Origin: a bacterium
GTDB taxonomy: Bacteria > Zhuqueibacterota > Zhuqueibacteria > Zhuqueibacterales > Geothermadaptataceae
Reading direction: 5' to 3'
NCBI GenBank assembly: GCA_024275575.1
Contig: JAJRYV010000007.1
Location: 1-40,961, forward strand
DNA: 40,961 nucleotides
Shown here: piece after piece, positions 7,215-15,783 of the stretch
Layout: each line of letters opens with the position of its first letter
Numbering within the stretch: the first letter of the stretch is position 1
Notes under the pieces: model-generated
Seen by the model: only the letters and a program-made list of their open reading frames with translations
Told to the model about the DNA's origin: nothing
Databases searched by the model: none
Position numbers and translations under genes: made by a program

Positions 7215-9173
7215 ATGGAAAAAAAAGGTTACTACGTTTTATTAGTCCTCGCTATTTGTATCCTCGTTGCCGTTCCAGGCAATCTGTTTGGGCAAACCTA
7301 TGTTGGCCCGGAAAAATGTTTGCAGTGCCACAATAATGCCGGCCTTGGCGATATGACTGGCTGGCGCACGTCTTTGCATGCGAATGGTTATTCTTCCCAG
7401 TTAGATGACTCCCATACGATGCAAAACCTCACGGGTGTTATCAATGATTATGATCAAAACGGTATCGATGATTTTCATGACGGGCTCGATTTTAACACCA
7501 TCGACAGTGCTTTCGACCCCTTCAAACCCAATGCGCCAATTTTAGCTTATTCTGACTCTACCGGTTATACGATCACCATTGGTAATGCCACACACCGTGT
7601 ATATTTGACCTACGGCGGCAGTGGTTTGTACAAGCAACGTTACATTGTAAAAATCAAAACATCCGAAGGAGAATCCAAAGATCATTATATTGCCCCGGTG
7701 CAATATAATGAGAAGACTCGTGAGTATGTGCTTTATCATACCAATGCCTGGTACGATGCCAATAACGATCCTATCGACTACAGCACTCTGGCAGAGGCCG
7801 CGACTAACAATCGCAGTATGGCAAAAGGCTGTTCCGGCTGTCACGTAACCGGGCTGACGGTAGAGCAAGATGCAAACGGCGAATGGATTCAGCACGGCGA
7901 AAGCCCGGTAGACGAAGCGCTTTATGCCAGCTATAACAATGTTTACGATCTCGATGGCGATGGAGATCTGGACCTGATGAACACAACCTGTGAAACCTGC
8001 CACGGCCCTGGCAGTGATCACGCATCGACCGGCGACAAAACAAAAATCATTAACCCTGAAGATTTAACCGCAGAGCAGGCAAACAACCTTTGCGGTATGT
8101 GCCATTCACGCGGGAAAAGTTTGCCGAATGGTACGCTCTCTTATCCCTATGATGATGCCAATATGACCGGTTGGTCCATCGGTGATCTGGTCGCAGATTA
8201 CTATAGCGACGGCGGCGGCAACTGGCCTGATGGAAAATCTTCAGTCAAACACCATCAGCAGTTTTTTGATCTGTATGAAAGCAGCAAACCAACTTTCCAA
8301 TTTCATAATGTGACCTGTTTCGAATGCCATAACGTGCATAATACGGAAAAGCACCATATCCGCCGTCAGGTTATGGAAGAAGATTCGACCGGTGCGCCAA
8401 TCGCCATCGCGACTGATAACGACGATAACACCCTCTGCCTCTCCTGCCATGCCACCCATGGTGATTTTGCAGATATCCCGGTTGAATGGGTTGCTGATTA
8501 TGCCAATCATGTTGCTGATATTGCCCCGATCGTTTCGGCACACACGAACCACTCCTATGACCCAACCGGAACCGGTGCAAGTCGTTGTTCAAAATGCCAC
8601 ATGCCTAAAATCGCCAAATCCGCAGTGCCGTACGATATCCATGCCCACACATTTATGGTTCTTTCTCCGGAGTTGACGACGTTTTATCAGCCTGAAGGCG
8701 GCATGCCGAATTCATGTGCCGCAAGCTGCCATATTAAAGCCGGTTATCCCAACCTGGGGGTTGATGTCGGCAGTGATGTCCTGAGTTCATGGGATGAACC
8801 ATCCGATATTGCCCTGGCCGATACTTTAATGCATTATTATGGTCCGGGTGGAATCTGGTGGGATACCGGTGCGCCGTTGGCCGTTGTCTCCCGCGATGCC
8901 GGGCTGCCGGCAACCTATGCGCTGGAGCAAAACTATCCCAATCCGTTTAATCCATCCACAACCATTGCATTCAACCTGGCTGATGCCGGTTTTGTCAAAC
9001 TGAATGTCTATAATATTTTAGGGCAGAAAGTTGAAACCTTGGTTGACAAAATGGTGATGGCCGGTTCATACAAAGTCCAATTTGAAGGAACCGGGCTGGC
9101 CTCAGGCGTTTATGTCTATCGTTTGCAAGTCAATGGTATCGTTCAGGTAAAGAAAATGTTGCTCACCAAATAA
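7215..9173 (+). CDS. Secreted octahaem c-type cytochrome with type IX sorting domain
   Basis: A 652-residue protein starting at ATG 7215, with AAGGTGG eight bases upstream and a signal peptide ending near FGQ-TYVG. It has seven CxxCH haem sites (35-39, 206-210, 259-263, 293-297, 368-372, 408-412, 458-462) and an eighth site of CxxxCH form (CAASCH, 501-506). About 165 residues without haem motifs separate haems 1 and 2. The C-terminal 85 residues form a Por/type IX sorting domain (ALEQNYPNPFNPSTTI to the terminal KKMLLTK). That domain predicts passage through the outer membrane by T9SS and release or attachment outside. A role in extracellular or periplasmic electron transfer is likely. A catalytic role such as nitrite or hydroxylamine chemistry cannot be excluded. 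It follows the NtrC-type regulator and shares its upstream module with the cytochrome at 40638. Confidence 0.92.
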   Translation: MEKKGYYVLLVLAICILVAVPGNLFGQTYVGPEKCLQCHNNAGLGDMTGWRTSLHANGYSSQLDDSHTMQNLTGVINDYDQNGIDDFHDGLDFNTIDSAFDPFKPNAPILAYSDSTGYTITIGNATHRVYLTYGGSGLYKQRYIVKIKTSEGESKDHYIAPVQYNEKTREYVLYHTNAWYDANNDPIDYSTLAEAATNNRSMAKGCSGCHVTGLTVEQDANGEWIQHGESPVDEALYASYNNVYDLDGDGDLDLMNTTCETCHGPGSDHASTGDKTKIINPEDLTAEQANNLCGMCHSRGKSLPNGTLSYPYDDANMTGWSIGDLVADYYSDGGGNWPDGKSSVKHHQQFFDLYESSKPTFQFHNVTCFECHNVHNTEKHHIRRQVMEEDSTGAPIAIATDNDDNTLCLSCHATHGDFADIPVEWVADYANHVADIAPIVSAHTNHSYDPTGTGASRCSKCHMPKIAKSAVPYDIHAHTFMVLSPELTTFYQPEGGMPNSCAASCHIKAGYPNLGVDVGSDVLSSWDEPSDIALADTLMHYYGPGGIWWDTGAPLAVVSRDAGLPATYALEQNYPNPFNPSTTIAFNLADAGFVKLNVYNILGQKVETLVDKMVMAGSYKVQFEGTGLASGVYVYRLQVNGIVQVKKMLLTK

Positions 9174-9216
9174 TGAGTCGTTTTTTGCCGAAGACAGGGT
9201 AAATGAGTTGTAATTA

Positions 9217-9252
9217 AAAAAAAGGGATGGTTTAATAAACCATCCCTTTTTT
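9217..9252. terminator. Strong bidirectional terminator after the octahaem cytochrome
   Basis: A near-perfect 16-bp stem, AAAAAAGGGATGGTTT with AAACCATCCCTTTTTT, encloses a 3-base loop. T-runs follow it on both strands, so it should stop the cytochrome transcript and also minus-strand reading from the peptidase genes. Confidence 0.9.
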
Positions 9253-9269
9253 ATTGCCATATTCCAGTT

Positions 9270-9293
9270 CACTTCGCCAAACCTGGCGAAGTG
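9270..9293. repeat. Perfect 10-bp inverted repeat, CACTTCGCCA-AACC-TGGCGAAGTG
   Basis: A GC-rich hairpin 18 bp from the terminator, in the convergent gap between the cytochrome and peptidase genes. On the plus strand it is followed by As, and on the minus strand by no T-run, so it is not a standard terminator. It may stabilise 3' ends or be a small repeat unit. Confidence 0.55.
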
Positions 9294-9418
9294 CCAAAAA
9301 AAAAATGAAACCACTGATGGCTTCAATTTCACAAATTTGTCATAATAATTCGGGCAAGCTGTGAAATTTATGCTTGGCGTTTCCTGCCCCCCAAGGGCAG
9401 AAAAAGACTTGTTAGATT

Positions 9419-10885
9419 CTACTTCAAATCACTCAAATCCGGAATTTTACCGAGCACGTCTTCGATGCTGTAATTCCTGATTTCACCAAAATTGAGCGCT
9501 TTCAAACCGGGTTCGATTTTTTCGCGATCACCAACGATGACGATGGCCATTTTTTCCGGTACGATGTATTTTTTCGCAACATGATTAACCTCCTCTGCGG
9601 TGATTTTTAGCACATTCCCAATGTAGGCGTTGAAATAATCGGCCGGTAAATCGAACGTGATCATTTCATGCATAGCCCCGGCAATATTAGCGGCAGTTTC
9701 GAAATCTCCGGGATAACCGAGGGCGTCGTAATTCTTGCCGCGCTGCAGTTCCATCGCCGGAACCGGTTCACGGATGGCGGTGAACTCCTTCATGAATTCT
9801 ACCAGCGCCTTGTCGGTAACATCGGTTTGTACATTTGAATAGGCGAGAAATCGGCCTTCGGTGGGACGGAAATCCCAATAAGTACCGGCGCCGTAGGTAT
9901 AGCCGTGTTCTTCACGCAGGTTGGTGTTCAGCCGTGAGGCAAAGGAACCCCCGAGAATCGTATTCATCACTTTGATGGCGAAATAATCGGCAGTGCTGCG
10001 TTTCACACCCACCCGGCCGATGCGTAAAACTGATTGTGCCGAACCGGGCTTATCGACGAGGTGGATAACCCGGTTCTCGATTTGTGCGGCAGCGGCAACC
10101 ACAGTCTTTTTCACGCTGCCTTTTTTCCAGTCACCGAAATATTTCTCCAGCAAAGGCAGCAGTTGCGATCTGGTGATATCACCGACGACAACCAGCACGG
10201 CGTTGTTGGCTACAGCATGGTTTTTATAGAATTTTAGGAGATTTTTTACCTGCATGGCACGCAGACTTTTCTCGTCTCCGGCGGTGCTGCGGCCGTAGGG
10301 ATGCGATGCGCCAAAAATGGTTTTGTTGAACATCACGCTTGCAATTGTACCCGGCTGATCATGGTTCTGTACCAGCGTGTTAAGCCGTTGTTTGATGATT
10401 CTTTTCAACTCATCCGGCGGAAAATCGGGGTGTAGAACGACATCGGCCATCAGCGAAAAAGCTTTGCCGAGCTGTGCCGTCGGAGCGTTGAGATTGATAT
10501 CGCTGTGGTGCATACCGGCGTTTGTACTCAGATTGGCGCCGAGAAAATCGATGGCGTCCGCCAGTTCGAGCGCCCTTTTTCCTGCAGCGCCCTCGTTGAG
10601 CATGTCCATCGTCATCGAAGCGAGTCCGGGCCGGTCGGCGGGATCGTCAACCGAACCGAACCCGAGGCGTAAATTAGCCTGCACCAGCGGCACGTTGTGC
10701 TTCTCCATCAGATAAACCCGCAGGCCGTTTTTCAAAGAAAACTGCTGCAGTGACGGTAACTTCAGAGAAGATGCAGGCCCCGGTTTTGGTGGTGTGGAAC
10801 GATCGGGTTTTTGTGCAAAACAAAAAGTGGTGGAGGTGAAGATTATCGAAGAAATGAACAGAAACAAGCGCCTTTTTTTCATCAT
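9419..10885 (-). CDS. M16 family peptidase-like protein, non-catalytic subunit
   Basis: A 488-residue exported protein with a signal peptide (residues 5-24) and both M16 halves (about 40-250 and 260-480). Where active members carry HxxEH it reads GLASMTMDMLNEG, so the zinc site is missing. The C-terminal half keeps the GGSFASRLNTNLREEHGYTYG substrate-loop motif typical of M16 partner subunits. Its ATG overlaps the stop of the upstream active M16 gene by 4 bp. Such active/inactive pairs are known in M16B peptidases, where the second chain completes the degradation chamber. It should therefore work with the neighbouring protein on peptides in the periplasm. It may end at the bidirectional terminator near 9217. 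Confidence 0.92.
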   Translation of the reverse strand: MMKKRRLFLFISSIIFTSTTFCFAQKPDRSTPPKPGPASSLKLPSLQQFSLKNGLRVYLMEKHNVPLVQANLRLGFGSVDDPADRPGLASMTMDMLNEGAAGKRALELADAIDFLGANLSTNAGMHHSDINLNAPTAQLGKAFSLMADVVLHPDFPPDELKRIIKQRLNTLVQNHDQPGTIASVMFNKTIFGASHPYGRSTAGDEKSLRAMQVKNLLKFYKNHAVANNAVLVVVGDITRSQLLPLLEKYFGDWKKGSVKKTVVAAAAQIENRVIHLVDKPGSAQSVLRIGRVGVKRSTADYFAIKVMNTILGGSFASRLNTNLREEHGYTYGAGTYWDFRPTEGRFLAYSNVQTDVTDKALVEFMKEFTAIREPVPAMELQRGKNYDALGYPGDFETAANIAGAMHEMITFDLPADYFNAYIGNVLKITAEEVNHVAKKYIVPEKMAIVIVGDREKIEPGLKALNFGEIRNYSIEDVLGKIPDLSDLK

Positions 10886-12255
10886 TTTGTCCCTCCTTTG
10901 CCGGCGGCCAGTTCGGTTTTGCCGTGTGGCACAATGCTGAGAATCACCCGCGCGTCATCGCGAAAATAAGTATTGGCCATGGCGCTCAAATCTTTGGGAG
11001 AAACCGCTTTATATCGCGCCAGGTCTTCGTTGAAATAGTCGGGATTGCCGGTATAATAAAAATAGCTGTTGAGCAGGTTTGCCTTGCCGCTGAAACCACC
11101 GGCACGTTCGAGACGGCGGTAAAAATCAGCTTCGTACTGGTTCAGCGCCCGTTGCAATTCACGTTTGGCCGGCGCTTCGTTTTTCAGTTTATCCAGCTCT
11201 TCCTGAATCACTTTTTCCAACTCAGCCAGATTATGCCCGGCACGCGCTGTTGCGATGATATAAAACTCGCCGGAAAGTTTTTTCGCGTCGTTGTAGGCGA
11301 TGACGGACTGGGCAATCTGCAGATCGTAGACCAGCCGTTTGTACAAGCGGGAATTTTTGCCCTCGGTGAGTATGGAAGTAAGCAGATCGAGCTCGGCATC
11401 ACCCGGCTGGAAGCGGGCGGGGGAGAGCCAGGCCATGTAAAGGCGGGGGAGTTGAACTTTGTCTTTGAGTACGAGGCGTTTTTCTTTTTCGAGCACTGCC
11501 GGTACGGGGTCGATCGGCGGTGCAGGAGACCGAAAGGGTACATCACTAAACCATTTTTCCGTGAGTTTCCGAGCCTCTGCCGTTTTAACATCGCCGGAAA
11601 TGACCAGCGTGGCATTGGCCGGGCAATAGTATTTATTGAAAAAATCGACTACATCTTCGTAGCTGGCGGCGGAAAGATCATTCATCGAGCCGATCACCGA
11701 CCAGCTATAGGGGTGTTCCGGCGGGTAGAGGTTTTTCGACAAAGTCTCCCAGGCATGGCCATAGGGCTGGTTATCGACGCGTTGACGTTTTTCGTTTTTC
11801 ACCACATCGCGCTGACCGTCGACTTTTTCCGCTGACATGGCGTCGAGCAGATAACCCATGCGGTCGGATTCGAGGAAGAGCGCCAGCTCCAACGCGTTGG
11901 CGGGCAAATCTTCGTAGTAATTTGTGCGGTCGTTATTCGTCGAACCATTGTTGTTGGCACCGGCGGCTTCCAGCCACTGGTCGAATTTGCCTTCGGGCAC
12001 ATGGCCAGAACCTTCGAATAAAATATGCTCAAAAAGATGGGCAAAACCGGTGCGCCCGGCTTTTTCACTGCCCGAACCGACGTGATACCAGATATTGACC
12101 GAGACACGGGGCACGGTGTGATCTTCGTGCACAATCACGGTGAGACCGTTGGACAGGCTAAATCGGGTGTAGGGCACGGATAGTTTCTCGCCGCCCGGCA
12201 AATCGCTGTAGACGGCGAGAGAAAGCAAAAGCGCCATGAACAATACTTTTCGCAT
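10882..12255 (-). CDS. M16 family zinc metallopeptidase, catalytic subunit
   Basis: A 457-residue exported peptidase. ATG 12255 is chosen because AGAGGAGAAT stands directly in front and a signal peptide (MRKVLFMALLLSLAVYS) follows. The inverted zinc motif is HLFEH at about residues 73-77, with the third ligand in the following helix (YYEDLPANALELALFLESDRM region). The second half holds ILTEGKNSRLYKRLVYD, the R/Y motif of M16. Insulinase-type peptidases cut peptides inside a closed chamber. The overlapping non-catalytic paralogue downstream is the expected partner. Transcription is divergent from minC. The substrate is unknown. Confidence 0.94.
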   Translation of the reverse strand: MRKVLFMALLLSLAVYSDLPGGEKLSVPYTRFSLSNGLTVIVHEDHTVPRVSVNIWYHVGSGSEKAGRTGFAHLFEHILFEGSGHVPEGKFDQWLEAAGANNNGSTNNDRTNYYEDLPANALELALFLESDRMGYLLDAMSAEKVDGQRDVVKNEKRQRVDNQPYGHAWETLSKNLYPPEHPYSWSVIGSMNDLSAASYEDVVDFFNKYYCPANATLVISGDVKTAEARKLTEKWFSDVPFRSPAPPIDPVPAVLEKEKRLVLKDKVQLPRLYMAWLSPARFQPGDAELDLLTSILTEGKNSRLYKRLVYDLQIAQSVIAYNDAKKLSGEFYIIATARAGHNLAELEKVIQEELDKLKNEAPAKRELQRALNQYEADFYRRLERAGGFSGKANLLNSYFYYTGNPDYFNEDLARYKAVSPKDLSAMANTYFRDDARVILSIVPHGKTELAAGKGGTK

Positions 12256-12559
12256 ATTCTCCTCTGTTTTTATTTGTGGAAAATAGTTCAATACACAATT
12301 CTGTTATAGACGGTGAAACAAGGAAAATGTTCAGGGCGAAAGAGCATGATTACCAGCCGATGAAGATGGAAATCCGTCAGGGTTCGGAGCCCTTGTCAGA
12401 CATCATGCGCTTAACACGCTGAACAGATACTTTTAGACCTTACAAAATCCTTAATTTTTATAGCACTTAGCTTTATTTTTCTTGCTTTTTTCGGGAAATT
12501 GCATTAAACTATGCAGCACATCGTTTCATTAAATCCATTCAGAATTTGCAGGCCGCTAA
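12256..12559. promoter_or_regulatory. Divergent intergenic region between the M16 operon and minC
   Basis: About 300 bp without a gene. It should hold promoters for both directions. A small hairpin (CAGGG-TTCGGAG-CCCTTG, near 12379-12396) and an AT-rich stretch at 12440-12530 are visible. I could not place a -10/-35 pair with confidence. Confidence 0.4.
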
Positions 12560-13285
12560 ATGATTGATAAGATGGGGGTTATATTCCAGGGAACAAAATC
12601 AGGACTGATTATCGCGCTGGATGAGCTGCAACCTTTTCCAGAACTGCTTTGCCAGTTAAAAGATAAATTGGATGAATCCGGCTACTTTTTCGCCAAAGCA
12701 CATGTTACGCTCAGTCTCGGCAAACGCGATATAACTGAAAATGAGCTCAAAACGCTCGCTGAAGTTACAGCGCAGGCGCATGGATTGCGTGTCGAAGGCA
12801 TTAAAACGAGTTCAGCGAAATCTGCCAAAAATGCCCAAAAGCTGGGATTGCAGACCAGCCTGAGTAAAATACTGAAACAGAAAAAAGAAAAAATCGCAGC
12901 AAAGAAAAGCCGTGCAGGCCGCGATTTCCCTGCACAACTCGTGCGTTCGACGATTCGTTCGGGGCAGATTTTTGAATCATCCGGTCATCTGATTATTCTC
13001 GGCGATGTCAACCATGGCGCCGAGATCGCCGCAGCGGGCGATATCATCGTCTTTGGTGCGTTGCGCGGCAACGCTTTTGCCGGGGCGACCGGCGATAAAA
13101 GAGCGATTGTTGCGGCACTCTACCTGGCGCCGCCGTTACTGCGCATCGACAACGCGGTCGCCCGCTGTCAGGAAAAAAAAACACCCACGCAGCAGGCTGA
13201 ATTTGCATTTATTGAAAATGGGCAAATTGTTATCGATAGCTGGAGCAATAAAAATCGGTTGTCCGTTAATAATGGCAAATTATAA
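12560..13285 (+). CDS. minC: Septum site-determining protein MinC
   Basis: A 241-residue protein with the two MinC domains. The N-terminal part (1-105) has the pattern FQGTKSGLIIALDE and a lysine-rich linker. The C-terminal beta-helix (about 125-225) carries VRSTIRSGQIFESSGHLII, then LGDVNHGAEIAAAGDIIVFG, ALRGNAFAGATGD and IVAALYLAPPLLRIDN, which are the signature repeats. MinC blocks FtsZ assembly away from midcell and is placed by MinD. The start at ATG 12560 has only a weak site (GCAGGCCGC), and ATG 12572 is an alternative. minD follows after 88 bp and minE directly after that, the usual gene order. Confidence 0.93.
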   Translation: MIDKMGVIFQGTKSGLIIALDELQPFPELLCQLKDKLDESGYFFAKAHVTLSLGKRDITENELKTLAEVTAQAHGLRVEGIKTSSAKSAKNAQKLGLQTSLSKILKQKKEKIAAKKSRAGRDFPAQLVRSTIRSGQIFESSGHLIILGDVNHGAEIAAAGDIIVFGALRGNAFAGATGDKRAIVAALYLAPPLLRIDNAVARCQEKKTPTQQAEFAFIENGQIVIDSWSNKNRLSVNNGKL

Positions 13286-13373
13286 TGATAAAAGCGCTAA
13301 ATCCTGTGCAGGAATACATATTGAAATCAGCACAGAACAATTTGAATGATAAATTTTGATCAGAGGATAAAAA

Positions 13374-14177
13374 ATGTCTGAAGCCATCGTTATAACATCA
13401 GGAAAAGGCGGGGTCGGCAAAACTACCGTGGTAGCGCACGTGGGTACGGCTCTGGCAAAACGCGGGAAAAAAGTCGCGGTGATCGATGCAGATATCGGCC
13501 TGCGCAATCTCGATATCATTCTGGGGTTGGAAAACCGCATCGTTTACGATCTCGTGCATGTCATCGAAGGCGCCTGCAAATTGAAACAGGCGCTGATTCG
13601 CGATAAACGCGTGCCGGGTTTATTTCTGCTGCCGGCTTCACAATCGCGTACCAAAGAAGCGGTCACTCCGGATCAAATGCAAATGCTCTGCAATGAATTA
13701 CGGCAGGATTTTGATTATATTCTCATCGATTCCCCAGCTGGAATCGAAGGCGGTTTTCGCAATGCGCTCGCCGGGGCCGACCGGGCTATCGTGGTGACGA
13801 CACCGCATGTTTCGGCGGTGCGTGATGCCGATCGTATTATCGGGCTCATCGAAGCGGCAGAAAAAGGCGTGCCGCAGCTCATCATCAATCGTCTGGATGT
13901 GGATATCGTCAAACGGGGTGAAATGCTCGACCAGGATGATGTCATCGAAATTCTGGCCGTTCGTCTGCTCGGTATAGTGCCTGAGGATGAGGGCATTTTG
14001 ACCGCCTCAAACCGGGGTGAAAGTGTCGTGATGAACGGTAAATATAAATCCGGGGAAGCATTTAATCGCATCGCCGGACGCCTCGAAGGTGAAGAATTGC
14101 CGTTTTTGGACCTGGATTTTAACGACGGTTTTATTCAAAAGATCAAAAAATTTGTCACCAGCAGATCGGCTACATAG
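13374..14177 (+). CDS. minD: Septum site-determining ATPase MinD
   Basis: A 267-residue ParA/MinD-type ATPase with the deviant Walker A GKGGVGKT (10-17), the IDADIGLRNLDIILGLENR segment typical of MinD, DYILIDSPAGIEGGF as Walker B, and INRLD for adenine contact. The C-terminus FIQKIKKFVTSRS is an amphipathic helix suited to membrane binding. MinD recruits MinC to the membrane and is released by MinE-stimulated ATP hydrolysis. It sits between minC and minE with only 9 bp to minE, so all three are probably co-transcribed. A GAGGATAAAAA ribosome site precedes the ATG. Confidence 0.97.
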   Translation: MSEAIVITSGKGGVGKTTVVAHVGTALAKRGKKVAVIDADIGLRNLDIILGLENRIVYDLVHVIEGACKLKQALIRDKRVPGLFLLPASQSRTKEAVTPDQMQMLCNELRQDFDYILIDSPAGIEGGFRNALAGADRAIVVTTPHVSAVRDADRIIGLIEAAEKGVPQLIINRLDVDIVKRGEMLDQDDVIEILAVRLLGIVPEDEGILTASNRGESVVMNGKYKSGEAFNRIAGRLEGEELPFLDLDFNDGFIQKIKKFVTSRSAT

Positions 14178-14186
14178 GAGAAAATC

Positions 14187-14450
14187 ATGGCCTGGGTTGC
14201 CAATTTAATGAAAAAAGAATCATCCAAAGAATGCGCCAAAAGCCGCTTAAAACTGGTGTTGTCGCACGACCGGACCAGCATTTCCCCCGGTGTGCTGCAA
14301 TTGCTTAAAAAAGATATTTTAAGCGTGATTAAAAAATATGTCGAAGTCGATGGGCGGCGCATGCAGGTCAGCATTACCGAAGATGCGGAAAGAGTCGAAT
14401 TAACCGCGAACATCCCCATTAAAAATAGCCGGCGGCGAAAATCTGTTTGA
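14187..14450 (+). CDS. minE: Cell division topological specificity factor MinE
   Basis: An 87-residue protein of normal MinE size. The N-terminal segment (SSKECAKSRLKLVLSHDRTS) is the MinD-binding region with the conserved A-x-x-RL-x-x-x-L-x-HDR pattern. The C-terminal half (LLKKDILSVIKKYVEVD and VSITEDAERVELTANIPI) is the dimerisation domain. TAGGAGAAAATC separates it from minD and supplies its ribosome site. Presence of MinE means an oscillating Min system is possible. Confidence 0.95.
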   Translation: MAWVANLMKKESSKECAKSRLKLVLSHDRTSISPGVLQLLKKDILSVIKKYVEVDGRRMQVSITEDAERVELTANIPIKNSRRRKSV

Positions 14451-14516
14451 ACTGTTCATTCCCTTGCAGTGTACGGATTCCGATGGGAAAAACTTTTTTG
14501 AATGACAGATAACCGG

Positions 14517-15677
14517 TCACTGCATTGTTTGAATTTCGATAATTTTCAAACCTGCCTTCGCTGCCGCCACGAACAGCTTGTTATCGTGCGAGATGACGTA
14601 GTTGACCGGTGCATCAAAGCGCAAAAAACCCAGCTCTGCCAATCCATCCTCTTCAATCTGTAAAACCGCCAGCCCGGAAGTGTCATTGGCGAGAAAAACG
14701 AGGTCATCGTTAACCGATACGCCATTGCAATGCCCGCCGTTGGGGATTTTATACGCGTATTTCATTTCACGGGTCAAAAGATCGATTGCACGCATGCCGC
14801 AGGAGCCCGATGAAAAAAACAGTACATTATCCTGCACCTCGGTCTCTGCTTTCGATTGATACATGTTGGCGCAGCCCAACGGGATCGTTTCGATAAACGA
14901 GGTGTCGACCGGGCTGTACACATGCAAATTGACGCCAGTGCCCTCCATGATATAGATGCCGTCGGTCGTCACCTCCAGTGCTTTTGCGCCGCTGATGGGC
15001 GTGAAAGCATGCTGCCGTGTATTCAAATCAAAAATCGTCAAACCACCGCCGGTCGTTCCGCTGGTAACCAGCGCAGTTTGTTCGACGATGACGATGTCAT
15101 TGGCATTGAAGCTGGGCAAATCAAATATTTTATAATCACCGCTCAACAATCCGGCATGCAATTCGATGATACCAAACACCGCCGGACTGCTGATATTGTC
15201 GATTTTATCGCTATCGGCAGCCCCACCGATGAAAATTCTGTTCCCTGCCCGCAAAACGATGGTGATATCCGCTTCGGTGAAGATCATTTGTGAGAGAATT
15301 TTAGGCCGGCTCACATCCTTGATGTTGATGATCTCGATGCCGCCAAAGTATTCGTTCTCCGGTGTGGCATAAGCAACATAGGCGAAGTCACCGTTGAGCG
15401 TCACGTGCACGGCGTGCAATATCTTATCGCCATATTGCAGCGGCGCCACGGTTGCATGCAGCAGGAAATCGAAATCAGCGGCATTTTCCCCGGCCTGGCT
15501 CAGGGGCAGGGATTTCGCAGCACCGGCTTGCAGATGTGAATTGAGCAATGTTACGTCATTATTGACAAGAACTTTTTCATCGGGTGGGTCGGGCGAGATC
15601 AACTTGCCGCAGGCGATTAACAGGGTAATAGCGCTCACAAGAAGAACAGGTGCAGAATTATTATTGAAGAATTTCAT
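14517..15677 (-). CDS. LVIVD-type beta-propeller lipoprotein
   Basis: A 386-residue lipoprotein (signal ending in LLIACG, Cys about 23). The rest consists of repeated beta-strand units resembling LVIVD repeats. Examples are FAYVAYATPENEYFGGIEII, NDIVIVEQTALVTSGTTGG, DDLVFLANDTSGLAVLQIEE and KLFVAAAKAGLKIIEIQ. They should form a seven-bladed propeller facing the periplasm or the outside. Such proteins serve as binding scaffolds, and no catalytic motif is seen. The gene faces minE across a 66-bp convergent gap. Function is unknown. Confidence 0.8.
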   Translation of the reverse strand: MKFFNNNSAPVLLVSAITLLIACGKLISPDPPDEKVLVNNDVTLLNSHLQAGAAKSLPLSQAGENAADFDFLLHATVAPLQYGDKILHAVHVTLNGDFAYVAYATPENEYFGGIEIINIKDVSRPKILSQMIFTEADITIVLRAGNRIFIGGAADSDKIDNISSPAVFGIIELHAGLLSGDYKIFDLPSFNANDIVIVEQTALVTSGTTGGGLTIFDLNTRQHAFTPISGAKALEVTTDGIYIMEGTGVNLHVYSPVDTSFIETIPLGCANMYQSKAETEVQDNVLFFSSGSCGMRAIDLLTREMKYAYKIPNGGHCNGVSVNDDLVFLANDTSGLAVLQIEEDGLAELGFLRFDAPVNYVISHDNKLFVAAAKAGLKIIEIQTMQ

Positions 15678-15783
15678 GGCTTGCCTTTGCGAATATCACG
15701 AAAAACCGATTAAATATATTCATAGTCATCGGAAAGCCGGTGCAAGAAATCAAGCCGGAGATTAGTTTTTGGATAATCGCAGA

